Shown: positions 25,451-34,072 of the stretch, piece by piece | Numbering within the stretch: the first letter of the stretch is position 1 | How the letters are laid out: every line of letters starts with the position of its first letter | DNA from: Halorubrum salipaludis | GTDB lineage: Archaea > Halobacteriota > Halobacteria > Halobacteriales > Haloferacaceae | Direction of reading: 5' to 3' | DNA: 64,000 nucleotides | Assembly (NCBI RefSeq): GCF_002286985.1 | Contig: NZ_NSKC01000002.1 | Span: forward strand, 1 to 64,000 | The notes under the pieces: model-generated | What the model saw: only the letters and a program-made list of their open reading frames with translations | Told to the model about the DNA's origin: nothing | The model's database searches: none | Program-made: the position numbers and the translations under genes

Positions 25451-27305
25451 CGCCCTCCGACCACTCCGCGTCCGAGAGTGTGCGCTGGACCGCCTCCTCG
25501 CCGACCGCGCCGGCGAGGTGCTCGAACCCGGCCCGGACGCCGCGGTCCTTCGCGTTCGCCACCAGCCGGGAGACGATGAACTCCGGCGTCGACTTCCCCA
25601 CCGTGCCGAACCGCGGCTGGTAGTCGACTCGGAGGTCCAGGTCGCTCGTGAGCCCCTCGGCGAAGATGCCGTCGATCCGGGCGGGCTCCGGGAGCGGACT
25701 CAGGTCCTCCGCGAGGTGGGTGACGTACACCCCGAGCGCCCCGCGATCGACCGTGAGCGTCACGAGCCCGTTCAGGAGATCCGCGGCCCGCCCCGGCTCC
25801 GTGATGGCCTCGAACTCGTCGACCAACATGAGGGTCCGGCCGTCGGCGACCAGGGGCGGCACCACCGACTTCAGCGTCGACTCTAACACGCCGGCGTTGA
25901 AGGAGGCGTGCCGCCGGTGGAACACGATCCGGTCGAACGCGCCGACCTCGGCCTCCTCGGCCGGCACCGGGAGGCCCATGGACGCCAAAAGCGCCACCGC
26001 ACACAGCGTCTCCAACAGGGTGGTCTTCCCGCCGGAGTTCGCCCCGGTGAGGACGCTCACGCGGTCGCCGGTCGGCGGCGCCTCGGCGCTCGCCACGCCG
26101 GGGTCGCCCGCGAGCGAGTGGGTGCCGATCGCGTACGACACCGGCTGGACGTCGCCGTCGATGAAGAGGTTGCGGGCGTTGCGCACGGCCACGCCGTCGT
26201 CGACGAGGGTCGGTCGGGTCAGGTCGAACGCGGCCGCGAACCGCCCGAGCGACAGCAGGAACGCGGCGTCGGAGACCGCCGCGACCGCGGCGGCGACGGT
26301 GCTCGCGCCCGATTCGTCGCGTTCGTCGTCGTCGGTCTCGGGATTCTCGCCGTCCCCGCCCTCGACCCCCATCCCGCCGAGCCGCTCGCGGATGTCGTCG
26401 GCGACGGTCGCCTCGCGCTCCGCGACCGCCTCCTCCAGCTCCGTCACCAGGTCGCGGAGCGTGGCGGAGACGAAGTCGGCGGCGTCGAGCGCCTCGTCCG
26501 GCGCGACCGAGCGCACCGTCGCCGGGTCGACGCCGGTCTCGCGCGCGACGTGGTCGACCGTCGCCGCCTCCAGCGCCTCGAAGTCCCGCAGTGAGCCGTC
26601 CCGGACCGCGTCGAGCACGTCGAACGCGGAGTTCGCGAGGTCGCGGGCCGCGTCGAGCCGGTCGCGCCGACGGTCCAGCTCGTCGTCCGCGCCGCGCGCG
26701 ACCTCGATCTCGCCCTCGCCGCCGGCCCCCGCCGGACCGATCGCGCCCCGCACGTCCGCGAGGGCGTCGGCGGCGTCGCGCAGGGCGTCCCCGTCCAGCG
26801 CGCCGATCCCCTCGAACGGAGCGTCGGTGAGCCCGGCCTCGCGCAGCGCGACGGCAGTCTCGACGGCCGCCAGGTCAGAGCCCTCCGCGTCGTCGTAGTC
26901 GTCGAACGACTCGATCACCCGCTCGCGCTCGCCGTCGTCGAACCCTTCCCACGCGTCGCAGGCGGCGACCACCTCGTCGAGCCGGGACTCGACCGCGTCC
27001 CGGTCGGTGAGGGGCGTCAGCACGCGGATCCGGTCGGCGGCGTGGGCGGTCAGCGCGTGGCCCGCCGCCAGCGCGAGGAGGTCGTCGTACACCGAGCGCG
27101 TGTCCCCGGTGGCGAGGACGTCCATCCCGGCCTCGCCGTTGGCCCGGCGGAGGATCCGGGTGGCCCGCCCGCGGTGGATCCCGGCGTCGACGAGCGCCCG
27201 CACGTCGGCCGCCTCGATCGCCTCGATCGCCCGCTCGGTCCCGAGCGACTCCGCGAGCCGCTCGCTCGTCTTCGGGCCGATCCCCCAGTAGTCCTCCAGT
27301 CGCAT
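25443..27305 (-). CDS. HhH and MutS-type ATPase domain protein
   Basis: This 620-aa protein combines an N-terminal helix-hairpin-helix (YWGIGPKTSERLAESLG) with a long charged, helical middle. A MutS-type ABC ATPase follows at the C-terminus: Walker A LTGANSGGKTTLLET near residue 420 and Walker B LMLVDEFEAI near 493. It lacks the mismatch-recognition domain of MutS1 and the Smr nuclease of MutS2, so it belongs to the archaeal MutS-related branch. Likely roles are recombination or branched-DNA processing; neither is established. A low-complexity acidic insert (GGDGENPETDDDERDES) precedes the ATPase. Confidence 0.88.
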   Translation of the reverse strand: MRLEDYWGIGPKTSERLAESLGTERAIEAIEAADVRALVDAGIHRGRATRILRRANGEAGMDVLATGDTRSVYDDLLALAAGHALTAHAADRIRVLTPLTDRDAVESRLDEVVAACDAWEGFDDGERERVIESFDDYDDAEGSDLAAVETAVALREAGLTDAPFEGIGALDGDALRDAADALADVRGAIGPAGAGGEGEIEVARGADDELDRRRDRLDAARDLANSAFDVLDAVRDGSLRDFEALEAATVDHVARETGVDPATVRSVAPDEALDAADFVSATLRDLVTELEEAVAEREATVADDIRERLGGMGVEGGDGENPETDDDERDESGASTVAAAVAAVSDAAFLLSLGRFAAAFDLTRPTLVDDGVAVRNARNLFIDGDVQPVSYAIGTHSLAGDPGVASAEAPPTGDRVSVLTGANSGGKTTLLETLCAVALLASMGLPVPAEEAEVGAFDRIVFHRRHASFNAGVLESTLKSVVPPLVADGRTLMLVDEFEAITEPGRAADLLNGLVTLTVDRGALGVYVTHLAEDLSPLPEPARIDGIFAEGLTSDLDLRVDYQPRFGTVGKSTPEFIVSRLVANAKDRGVRAGFEHLAGAVGEEAVQRTLSDAEWSEGDD

Positions 27306-27393
27306 ACCTCGTGGTGTCCCCCCGGCGTCTTGGCGTTTTCGTCGGGGCGCCCCGCGTGGACGCGGTCGGCGGCGGTCGGAGCCGCCGCTCGCC

Positions 27394-28542
27394 TCAGCGC
27401 GACTGCCGGTAGATCAGGTTCCGCTGGATGTCGTTGGCGCCCTCGTAGATCACCGGGATGCGCACGTCGCGGTAGACGCGGGCGATCCGGCGGTCGGTGA
27501 GGATCGAGCGCCCGCCGTGGAGCTTCATCCCCTGCTCGGCGCAGTCGGTGGCGACCTCGGTGGACTTGGTCTTCGCCAGCGCGGCCCAGTAGCCGGCGTC
27601 CTCGTTGTTCGCGACCTTCTCGCAGGCGCGCCAGTTGAGCGCCCGCGCCGACTCGAAGCCGATCCGCATGTCCGAGAGGGTGTGTTGGACCGCCTGGAAC
27701 TCGTTGACGGTGCGGCCGAAGGCGTTGCGGCCGTGGACGAACTCCTCGGCCTCCTCGATGGCCGCGGCCGCGAGTCCCAGCCCGTGGCCGCCGACGACGA
27801 CGCGGCCGTGGTTGAAGAAGTCCGCGAGCACGTAGAAGCCGCCGCCCTCGCTCCCGACGACGTTCTCCTCGGGGACGAAGCAGTCCTCGAAGACGATGTG
27901 GCCCTGCTTGGAGGCGCGCATCCCCATCTTCTCGGGGATGTGCTCCGCCTCGTAGCCGTCCGAGTCGGTCTCGACGATGAACAGCGTGTAGTTGGAGTAG
28001 CGGTCCTCGCCGTCGCCCGTCTTGGCGTACACCGTGAGCCAGTCGGCCTCGACCGCGTTGCCGACCCAGTACTTCTCGCCGGTGAGCTCGTAGCCGCCCT
28101 CGACCTTCTCGGCCTTCGTCGTCATCCCCGCGAGGTCGGAGCCGGTCTCCGGCTCGGAGACCGCGAGCCCCGAGATCTGGTCGTTCTCCGCGACCGGTCG
28201 GAGGTACTCCTCCTTCTGTTCGTCCGTCCCGTACTGCTCGACCATCTCGCAGCCGAAGCTCGCGAGCTGGAGCGTGAGCGCGATGCCCGCGTCAGCGCGG
28301 TAGAACTCCTCAGCGATCGCGAGCACCTGCGCGAGGTCGTACCCCTTCCCGCCGTACTCCTCGCCGATGTCCTGCGCGACGAGCCCGGCGTCCATCCCCG
28401 CCTCCAGCACCTCCCACGGGTACTCGCCCGACTCGTAGTACTCCTTGGCGTTCGGGGCGATGTGCTCGGCGGCGAACTCCCGGGCCTCCGCTTTCACGTC
28501 CCGCGCGTGCTCCGGAACGACGCTGTCGTCGAGTAGGTCCAT
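27394..28542 (-). CDS. acd: Acyl-CoA dehydrogenase
   Basis: This 382-aa FAD enzyme, of standard length, introduces a trans double bond at C2-C3 of acyl-CoA during fatty- or branched-chain acid breakdown. The FAD/substrate loops SGLAVSEPETGSDLAG and YWVGNAVEADWLTVYAKT are clear. QLHGG-type helix GMKLHGGRSI is present, and the catalytic base is E367 in YEGANDIQRNLIYR. Specificity cannot be judged. It is a single gene on the minus strand, with a 61-bp gap to the menE stop upstream and an 88-bp gap downstream to the MutS-like gene start. Confidence 0.94.
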   Translation of the reverse strand: MDLLDDSVVPEHARDVKAEAREFAAEHIAPNAKEYYESGEYPWEVLEAGMDAGLVAQDIGEEYGGKGYDLAQVLAIAEEFYRADAGIALTLQLASFGCEMVEQYGTDEQKEEYLRPVAENDQISGLAVSEPETGSDLAGMTTKAEKVEGGYELTGEKYWVGNAVEADWLTVYAKTGDGEDRYSNYTLFIVETDSDGYEAEHIPEKMGMRASKQGHIVFEDCFVPEENVVGSEGGGFYVLADFFNHGRVVVGGHGLGLAAAAIEEAEEFVHGRNAFGRTVNEFQAVQHTLSDMRIGFESARALNWRACEKVANNEDAGYWAALAKTKSTEVATDCAEQGMKLHGGRSILTDRRIARVYRDVRIPVIYEGANDIQRNLIYRQSR

Positions 28543-28603
28543 GGGCTACGTGTGGCCCCCGCGGGCAAAACGTTCGTGGAACAACGAAAAACTCCGGGTG
28601 AGT

Positions 28604-30919
28604 TTACACCTGATCGTCCGAACCCGCATCGTTCGGCTCCTCGTCCGCGGCCACGGAGTCCCCGTCTGCTCCTTCCGGGTCTCCGTCTGCGGCCTCCGAG
28701 TCCTCCTCTGCGTCTCCCGAATCTCCGCCTCTCTCCGTCGAATCTGCGTCCGAATCTCCCGACTGGTCGTCCGCACCCGGTGATTCCCCGTCCACGTCCG
28801 TCGAGTCGGATTTTCCGTCCCCCGAGTCGGATTTTCCGTCCCCCGAGTCGGATTTTCCGTCCCCCGAGTCGGATTTTCCGTCCCCCGAGTCGGATTTTCC
28901 GTCCCCCGAGTCGGATTTTCCGTCCCCCGAGTCGGATTTCCCGTCTCCCGCGTCGGCGGGCCCGTCAGTCGGCTCGGCGGAGCCGATCTCGTCGGGCAGC
29001 GTTGACGGGTCCGGCGTCTCGCCCGGCGACTCGTCGCTTCCGTCGACCCCGTGCGGTTCCGCCGATTCGATCGGACTCGACGAGTCCTCGGATTCCGAGG
29101 CGTCCGCCGGATCGGCCGGATCAGCCGGATCAGCCGGATCAGCCGGATCGGCCGGATCGGCGGGCTCGAACCCGGCCGTCTCCAGATCGGCGTCGGCCTC
29201 GCGCCGCGGGTCGTGCCCGCGCTCCCGGAGGATCCGGCGGACGGCCTCCCGGTCGACGGTCCCGGACACGGTTCGGGGGAGCTCGTCGACGTACGCGACG
29301 GTTTTCGGGATCTTGAACCCCGCGAGTCGGTCCCGGGCGAATGAGACGAGCTGCGCTTCGTCCACGAGCGGCGCCGGGTCGCTCTCGGCCCGACGGTCTA
29401 TGTCGCCCTCCGGCGGCTCGGGCGAGCCGTCGCCCTCCGAGCCCTTGCCGCCGACCTCCTCCTCCGAGTCGTCAGGATCGGCCGGATCAGCCATGTTGGC
29501 TGGCTCGTCTAGCTCGTCCGGGTCGGTTGGGCCGGCGACTCCCAACAGGTCACCGACCGCGAGCAGCGCGGAGACGCGCTCGCCCCACACGTCGTCGTCG
29601 AGCCCGACCACGGCGGCGTCCTCGACCTGCGGGAACTCCCGGAGCACGTCGACCACCTCGCCGGGCTCGACGTTCTCGCCGCCGGTGACGATCCGGTCGT
29701 CGAGCCGGTTGAGCACGTAGAGGAACCCCTCGTCGTCGATGCGCCCCACGTCGCCGGTGTGGAGACCGTGCGGGCCGAACGCCGAGCGGTCGAGGGTGCC
29801 CTCTTCATCCCCCGGCGGTCCGGCGATGTATCCGGGCGTGATCGTCGGACCGTCGACGACGATCTCGCCGGCCTCCCCGGGCTCGGCCGGCGTCCCGTCC
29901 CCGTCGACGACCGTCACGTCCGTGCCGAAGACGGGTCGGCCGACGGTTCCGAGCCGCCCCCGCGTCTGCCGCGGCGTCGCGGTCGCGATCTGCGAGGCCG
30001 ACTCGGTCATCCCGTAGGTCGGGTACACCGGGATCGAGTAGTCGCGGCAGCGCTCGATCAGCTCGTCCGGGGCGGGCGCCCCGCCGAGCAGCACCACCCG
30101 GAGCGTGTCCGAGAGGGTCCCCCGCCGGTCGAGCATCTGCTTGAGCATGGTCGGGACCAGCGAGATCCCGGTCACGTCGTAGGCGTCGATGTCGTCGGCG
30201 GTGCCGCCCGGATCGAACCCCTCGCGGAGCACGAGCGTCGTCCCGTAGAGCGCGGAGCGGTACACCGGGGCGAGCCCGCCCATGTGGTGGAGCGACAGCG
30301 ACACGAGCCACCGGTCCCCGCCGTCGACGCCGAGCCGGAACGCGGAGGCGACCGCCGAGCTGTACACGTTGCCCGCGGTGAGCGGGACCGGCTTGGGCTC
30401 GCCTGTCGTCCCCGAGGTGAACAGGACACAGAGGTAGTCGGACTCGGCCCACTCCGCCGGCTCGACGGGGTCCGGATCGACGCTGTGGACCGCCGTGACG
30501 CTCTGGGACGCCGGATCGTCCACGGAGAGCACCGGGATCTCACCGACGGCGTCGCACTCCTCGACGGCGCCCACCGCGGCGTCCTCCGTCGGCTCCGCGC
30601 ACACCACCGCGTCGAGGTCGGCCCGCTCGACGCGCTCGGCGAGCTCCCGCTCCGTCAGCTCCTGTCCGAGGGGGACGAACGTCGCCCCGATGCGCATCGC
30701 CGCGTGGACGAGCCCGACGGTGCCGACGTAGGGGGGCGTGAGGACGCCGAGCCTGTCGTCCGCCTCGACGCCGTGCCCGACGAGCCGGCCGGCGGTCTCG
30801 GAGACGAGCCGGTCGAGGTCGGTGTAGGTCCACGCCTCGCCGTCCTCGGCGCGGATCAGCGCGGTGTGGTCCGGCGAGGAGACGACCCGATGTGACAGCC
30901 AGTCGCGCATCGTCGTCAC
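28604..30919 (-). CDS. menE: o-Succinylbenzoate-CoA ligase with acidic repeat tail
   Basis: This 771-aa protein is an acyl-adenylate ligase. Motifs are LFTSGTTGEPKPVPL (P-loop), YGMTESASQ, HTGDVGRIDDEGFLY, NRLDDRI and GGENVEPGEV, best fitting MenE of menaquinone synthesis. The A10 motif reads PRTVSGTVDR, so the usual catalytic lysine (GK) is Thr. An acidic insert of about 60 residues splits the C-terminal subdomain near residues 465-525. The last 200 residues are disordered: a PAD repeat, then seven GDGKSDS units, then Asp/Glu/Ser-rich sequence. A normal MenE is about 500-550 aa. Start ATG 30910 is an alternative. It lies 15 bp after uspA. Confidence 0.88.
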   Translation of the reverse strand: MTTMRDWLSHRVVSSPDHTALIRAEDGEAWTYTDLDRLVSETAGRLVGHGVEADDRLGVLTPPYVGTVGLVHAAMRIGATFVPLGQELTERELAERVERADLDAVVCAEPTEDAAVGAVEECDAVGEIPVLSVDDPASQSVTAVHSVDPDPVEPAEWAESDYLCVLFTSGTTGEPKPVPLTAGNVYSSAVASAFRLGVDGGDRWLVSLSLHHMGGLAPVYRSALYGTTLVLREGFDPGGTADDIDAYDVTGISLVPTMLKQMLDRRGTLSDTLRVVLLGGAPAPDELIERCRDYSIPVYPTYGMTESASQIATATPRQTRGRLGTVGRPVFGTDVTVVDGDGTPAEPGEAGEIVVDGPTITPGYIAGPPGDEEGTLDRSAFGPHGLHTGDVGRIDDEGFLYVLNRLDDRIVTGGENVEPGEVVDVLREFPQVEDAAVVGLDDDVWGERVSALLAVGDLLGVAGPTDPDELDEPANMADPADPDDSEEEVGGKGSEGDGSPEPPEGDIDRRAESDPAPLVDEAQLVSFARDRLAGFKIPKTVAYVDELPRTVSGTVDREAVRRILRERGHDPRREADADLETAGFEPADPADPADPADPADPADPADASESEDSSSPIESAEPHGVDGSDESPGETPDPSTLPDEIGSAEPTDGPADAGDGKSDSGDGKSDSGDGKSDSGDGKSDSGDGKSDSGDGKSDSGDGKSDSTDVDGESPGADDQSGDSDADSTERGGDSGDAEEDSEAADGDPEGADGDSVAADEEPNDAGSDDQV
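28803..28950 (-). repeat. 21-bp coding tandem repeat in menE tail
   Basis: Seven 21-bp units (GAGTCGGATTTTCCGTCCCC plus one base on the plus strand) start at 28803, 28824, 28845, 28866, 28887, 28908 and 28929. They encode GDGKSDS. The first six are essentially identical at DNA level, so the array is young and probably variable in length between strains. Confidence 0.92.
29106..29165 (-). repeat. 9-bp coding tandem repeat in menE
   Basis: About six copies of a 9-bp unit (GCCGGATCA or GCCGGATCG) encode PAD tripeptides just after the ligase core. A shorter run of the same unit occurs near 29481-29492 in the insert. Confidence 0.8.
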
Positions 30920-30934
30920 CGGGGCCGCGATCGG

Positions 30935-31369
30935 TCACTCATCGGCGGGCTGGCGCACCGTCAGTACCGGCACGTCGGAGGTGCGGACCACCCGCTCCGT
31001 GACGCTGCCGAGCAGGTAGCGGTCGAGCCCCCGCCGGCCGTGCGTCCCCATCACGATCACGTCGATACCGTTCTCCTCGACGTAGTCGCGGATCGACTGG
31101 TACGCGGTGCCGGTGGCGACCGTCGTCTCGCAGTCGACGCCCGCGTCCGCGGCGGCGTCGGCGACTCGGCGCGTGGCCTCCTTCCCCTCGGATTCCAGCG
31201 CCTCGACGACGACGTCGGCGCCGGCTTCGAGCGTCGAGTACGCCGCGCCGTCGACGACGTAGAGGGCGTGCAGGCGGGCGTCGTACTGTCGTGCGAGGTC
31301 GATCGCGTGCTCGATCGCGGCGTCCGACGCCGGACTGCCGTCGGTCGGCACGAGGATCTGGGAGTACAT
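30935..31369 (-). CDS. Universal stress protein (UspA)
   Basis: This 144-aa single-domain protein has the Usp fold. It opens MYSQILVPTDGSPASDAAIEHA and has the ATP-binding signature GTHGRRGLDRYLLGSVTERVV, so it is of the ATP-binding type. It ends SDVPVLTVRQ as typical. On the minus strand GGGTTTTTAATC lies about 30 nt upstream of the ATG, giving a leaderless start. menE begins 15 bp beyond its stop, so the two may be co-transcribed. The physiological trigger is unknown. Confidence 0.94.
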   Translation of the reverse strand: MYSQILVPTDGSPASDAAIEHAIDLARQYDARLHALYVVDGAAYSTLEAGADVVVEALESEGKEATRRVADAAADAGVDCETTVATGTAYQSIRDYVEENGIDVIVMGTHGRRGLDRYLLGSVTERVVRTSDVPVLTVRQPADE

Positions 31370-31462
31370 CTCGTCGCACGCTACGCTCGGTGTCGATTAA
31401 AAACCCGATCACGGCGACGCGTCAAACCCGCCGCTCCTCGGAGGGCGTCGTCGACGGCGGTC

Positions 31463-32416
31463 CTACCGGAACCCCATCGCTTCGATCTGCTCTTGATACC
31501 GGTTGCGGATGGTGACCTCGGTGACCTGCGCGACGTCGGCGACCTCGCGCTGGGTCTTCTTCTCGTTGCACAGCAGCGACGCGGCGTAGATCGCGGCGGC
31601 GGCGAAGCCGGTCGGGGACTTCCCGGAGAGCAGTCCCTGTTCCGCGGAGACGTCGATGATCTCTGTCGCCTTCGACTGGACCTCCTCGCTCAGCTCGAGC
31701 GACGAGGCGAACCGCGGGACGAACTGCTTCGGGTCGACCGGCTTCAGCTCTAATCCGAGCTCCTGGGAGATGTAGCGGTAGGTGCGCCCGATCTCCTTCT
31801 GCGGGACGCGCGACACGTCGGCGACCTCGTCGAGCGAGCGGGGGATCCCCTCCTGTCGGCAGGCCGCGTAGAGGGCGGCGGTGGAGACGCCCTCGATCGA
31901 GCGCCCGCGGATGAGGTCCTCGTTGAGCGCGCGTCGGTAGATGACGGAGGCGACCTCGCGGACCGATCGGGGTACCCCGAGCGCGCTGGCCATGCGGTCG
32001 ATCTCAGAGAGCGCGAACTGGAGGTTGCGCTCGCCCGCGTCCTTCGTCCGAATCCGCTCCTGCCACTTGCGCAGCCGGTGCATCTGCGACCGCTTCTCGG
32101 AGGACAGCGACCGGCCGTAGGCGTCCTTGTCCTTCCAGTCGATCGTCGTCGTCAGCCCCTTGTCGTGCATCGTCTCGGTGATGGGGGCGCCGACGCGCGA
32201 CTTCGACTGGCGCTCCGAGTGGTTGAACGCGCGCCACTCCGGGCCGCGGTCGATGTTCCGTTCGTCCAGCACCAGGCCGCAGTCCTCGCAGACGAGCTCT
32301 TGATCGGCGTCGGTGACGATATCGGTGGAGTCACACTCCGGACAGGACACCGTTTCTTCGTCCGATTCTTGCTCGGTCTCCCGCTCCTGTTGGCGCTGGC
32401 GGCTCGGACGTTCCAT
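31463..32416 (-). CDS. tfb: Transcription initiation factor TFB (second copy)
   Basis: This 317-aa TFIIB homolog has zinc-ribbon residues C25, C28, C43 and C46, B-reader [33 protein letters not shown], and two cyclin repeats ending [17 protein letters not shown]. It is close in layout to the TFB at 7379-8389 but has a shorter N-terminus. Its promoter, AAAGGTTTAAATGCGG on the minus strand (32433-32448), lies about 25 nt upstream, so this mRNA is leaderless. Multiple TFBs in haloarchaea partition promoters and stress programmes; which regulon this one serves is unknown. The two copies here differ in the B-reader flanks and in leader architecture. Confidence 0.95.
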   Translation of the reverse strand: MERPSRQRQQERETEQESDEETVSCPECDSTDIVTDADQELVCEDCGLVLDERNIDRGPEWRAFNHSERQSKSRVGAPITETMHDKGLTTTIDWKDKDAYGRSLSSEKRSQMHRLRKWQERIRTKDAGERNLQFALSEIDRMASALGVPRSVREVASVIYRRALNEDLIRGRSIEGVSTAALYAACRQEGIPRSLDEVADVSRVPQKEIGRTYRYISQELGLELKPVDPKQFVPRFASSLELSEEVQSKATEIIDVSAEQGLLSGKSPTGFAAAAIYAASLLCNEKKTQREVADVAQVTEVTIRNRYQEQIEAMGFR

Positions 32417-32432
32417 TATAAGGTTTCTGGTT

Positions 32433-32448
32433 ATTGCCGCATTTAAAC
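32433..32448 (-). promoter_or_regulatory. Promoter of second TFB
   Basis: On the minus strand this reads AAAGGTTTAAATGCGG, a BRE-like A-run followed by TTTAAA, about 25 nt before ATG 32416. Confidence 0.7.
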
Positions 32449-32675
32449 CTTTGTCCCGGGTCGCAGGTTCGCCCGGCTCAAGCGCCGCTCCGACTGAACG
32501 AGTAAACCGGCTTGAAGGCTACTCTGTGGCCCGTTTACCGCGTCTGGGTTGATTCGAGCCGACTCCGGATCGGCCGGTTGCGACGACGGGACGAACGCGG
32601 GTTGTGACGGCGACACGAACACGAAACGTGACCGAGCTCGACGGTCGGAACCGCCGGCAGATCCGGGCCGATCAC

Positions 32676-32785
32676 TGGCCGAGATCGGACTGCTATCGGG
32701 CTGATGTCGGACTACTATCGGGCTGATGTCGGACTACTATCGGGCTGATGTCGGACTGCTATCGAGCCGATGTCGGATCGATGCC
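32676..32785. repeat. 22-bp tandem repeat upstream of 32862 gene
   Basis: GGGCTGATGTCGGACTACTA-type units start at 32698, 32720 and 32742, with degenerate copies on both sides (GAGATCGGACTGCTATC; GAGCCGATGTCGGATCG). The period of 22 bp is close to two helical turns. The array ends 25-30 bp before an AT-rich promoter, so it may be a regulator landing array. The remaining intergenic sequence from 32449 to 32675 shows nothing recognisable. Confidence 0.8.
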
Positions 32786-32802
32786 GAGCCGTCGTCGTCC
32801 GC

Positions 32803-32861
32803 GATATATTACTATAAAGCATTTACCAAAGCTTTTGTATTACTAATACATATAGAGGAGT
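32803..32861 (+). promoter_or_regulatory. AT-rich promoter with Shine-Dalgarno-like site
   Basis: This 59-bp stretch is far richer in AT than its surroundings. It has TATA-like sites ATATATTACTATAAAG (near 32802-32817) and AATACATATAG (near 32846). AGAGGAG sits 3-9 nt before ATG 32862, an unusual Shine-Dalgarno match among mostly leaderless genes here. Confidence 0.55.
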
Positions 32862-33263
32862 ATGAGCACGACGCAGTCCGACGGGATCGAAGCCACGCTC
32901 CGCGGCTGTCGCCCCGCGGAGATAGACCCCATCGTCGTCGACGCCGCCGACCTCGAAAGCACCGCTCCCGAACACCTCCGCGACCTCAAAGCCGAGTTCT
33001 CCGCCCGCGGCTACCAGCCGGCGACGCTCTCCGTCGCGGCCTGCTTCGACTGCGACGACGCGCTCTCCACCCAGCGCGAGGCCGACCGGCTCCGCGAGTT
33101 CGTCCGCGCCGCCTCCTTCCTCGGCGCCGGCCGGATCGAGGTCCGGCTGGGCGAGGTCGCCGACCGAGAGGCCGCCGAGCCGGCGCTGTCGGCGCTCGCC
33201 GAGCGCGCGCGCCGCGAGGGCGTCGAGCTCGTCCGCGTCGACGACGGCTCGTCCCCCGCCTGA
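32862..33263 (+). CDS. Haloarchaeal hypothetical protein, methyltransferase operon
   Basis: This 133-aa protein begins MSTTQSDGIEATLRGCRPAE. It contains VAACFDCDDALSTQREADRLREFVR, in which CFDCD could be a Cys pair but has no partner pair. A beta/alpha layout with EVRLGEV and GVELVRVDDG strands suggests a small Rossmann-like fold. It ends 4 bp before the methyltransferase start, a clear operon. I do not recognise the family; a role accompanying RNA methylation is only inferred from the neighbour. Confidence 0.8.
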   Translation: MSTTQSDGIEATLRGCRPAEIDPIVVDAADLESTAPEHLRDLKAEFSARGYQPATLSVAACFDCDDALSTQREADRLREFVRAASFLGAGRIEVRLGEVADREAAEPALSALAERARREGVELVRVDDGSSPA

Positions 33264-33267
33264 CCGG

Positions 33268-33891
33268 ATGGCGTCGAAGCGTTCGCTCGCGACCAAGCTC
33301 GGCGTCGTCGCCGGCTTCGAGGCGCCCAGCGCCGCGCTCGAACAGTACCCGACGCCCCCCGATCTGGCGGCGCACGTCGTCCACCTCGCGGACCTCCACG
33401 GCGACGTCGACGGGCGGACCGTCCTCGATCTGGGCACCGGGACCGGCATGCTCGCGCTGGCCGCCGCCCTCCGCGGCCCAGCGCGCGTGCTCGGGATCGA
33501 ACTCGACCGCGACGCGCTCGCGACCGCGCTCGAAAACGAGCGTCGGGTCGCCGCCAGCGCCCCCGTCCACTGGCTGCAGGGCGACGCGACGCGGCTCCCG
33601 CTCGACGTGCCCGACCCCGTGACCGTCGTGATGAACCCGCCGTTCGGCGCGCAGGACGGGAACCGGAACGCCGACCGCGGGTTCCTCGCGACCGCGAGCC
33701 GCGTCGCGGCCGTCTCCTACTCGGTCCACAACGCCGGCAGCCGCGAGTTCGTGGAGGCGTTCGCGGCCGACAACGGCGGCGAGGTCACCCACGCGTTCGC
33801 CGCCGACTTCGCGATCGAGGCGCAGTTCGACCACCACACCGACGCCTCCCGAGACATCGACGCCGAAGTGTACCGGATCGAGTGGGCCTGA
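33268..33891 (+). CDS. METTL5-like N6-adenine methyltransferase
   Basis: This 207-aa class I SAM-dependent methyltransferase has the SAM motif VLDLGTGTGMLALAAALRG (near residues 51-69). The acidic loop is LGIELDRDAL. The catalytic tetrapeptide is N123-P-P-F-G, the NPPF of N6-adenine methyltransferases. The opening KLGVVAGFEAPSAALEQYPTPPDLAA, with EQYPTP, is typical of METTL5-type enzymes, which methylate adenine in small-subunit rRNA in eukaryotes. An archaeal rRNA substrate is therefore likely but not shown. It is second in a two-gene operon. Element copy C begins just after its stop. Confidence 0.9.
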   Translation: MASKRSLATKLGVVAGFEAPSAALEQYPTPPDLAAHVVHLADLHGDVDGRTVLDLGTGTGMLALAAALRGPARVLGIELDRDALATALENERRVAASAPVHWLQGDATRLPLDVPDPVTVVMNPPFGAQDGNRNADRGFLATASRVAAVSYSVHNAGSREFVEAFAADNGGEVTHAFAADFAIEAQFDHHTDASRDIDAEVYRIEWA

Positions 33892-33892
33892 G

Positions 33893-33989
33893 GGCGACGA
33901 TCGCTTCTAAACATCCGCCAGCACCACCACACTCCGGCTTATAAACAACCACTCTACCACCGTGTGGGACCTCCTCCCGCTCCCGATCA
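33893..33989 (+). repeat. Dispersed structured element, copy C (end remnant)
   Basis: Only the right-hand end of the element is present. GCGACGATCGCTTCTAAAC is followed by CCGCCAGCACCACC, then GGCTTATAAACAACCACTC and an end CTCCCGCTCCCGATCA. It is nearly identical to the last 90 bp of copy A. The core hairpins are missing. It lies between convergent genes. Confidence 0.75.
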
Positions 33990-34072
33990 CTGGGTACCGG
34001 TCTGACCGATCGAGATGTGAAACGGTCCACTGCGGAGGACTGCGACGGAACCGCCCGTTCCCCTCCACCGAC

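Noticed and set aside
28803-28950. A CRISPR array
   Set aside because: The 21-bp units are contiguous with no spacers, and they encode a regular peptide repeat inside menE.
32676-32785. A short CRISPR-like array
   Set aside because: The units are back to back with a 22-bp period and no unique spacers; no cas gene is near.
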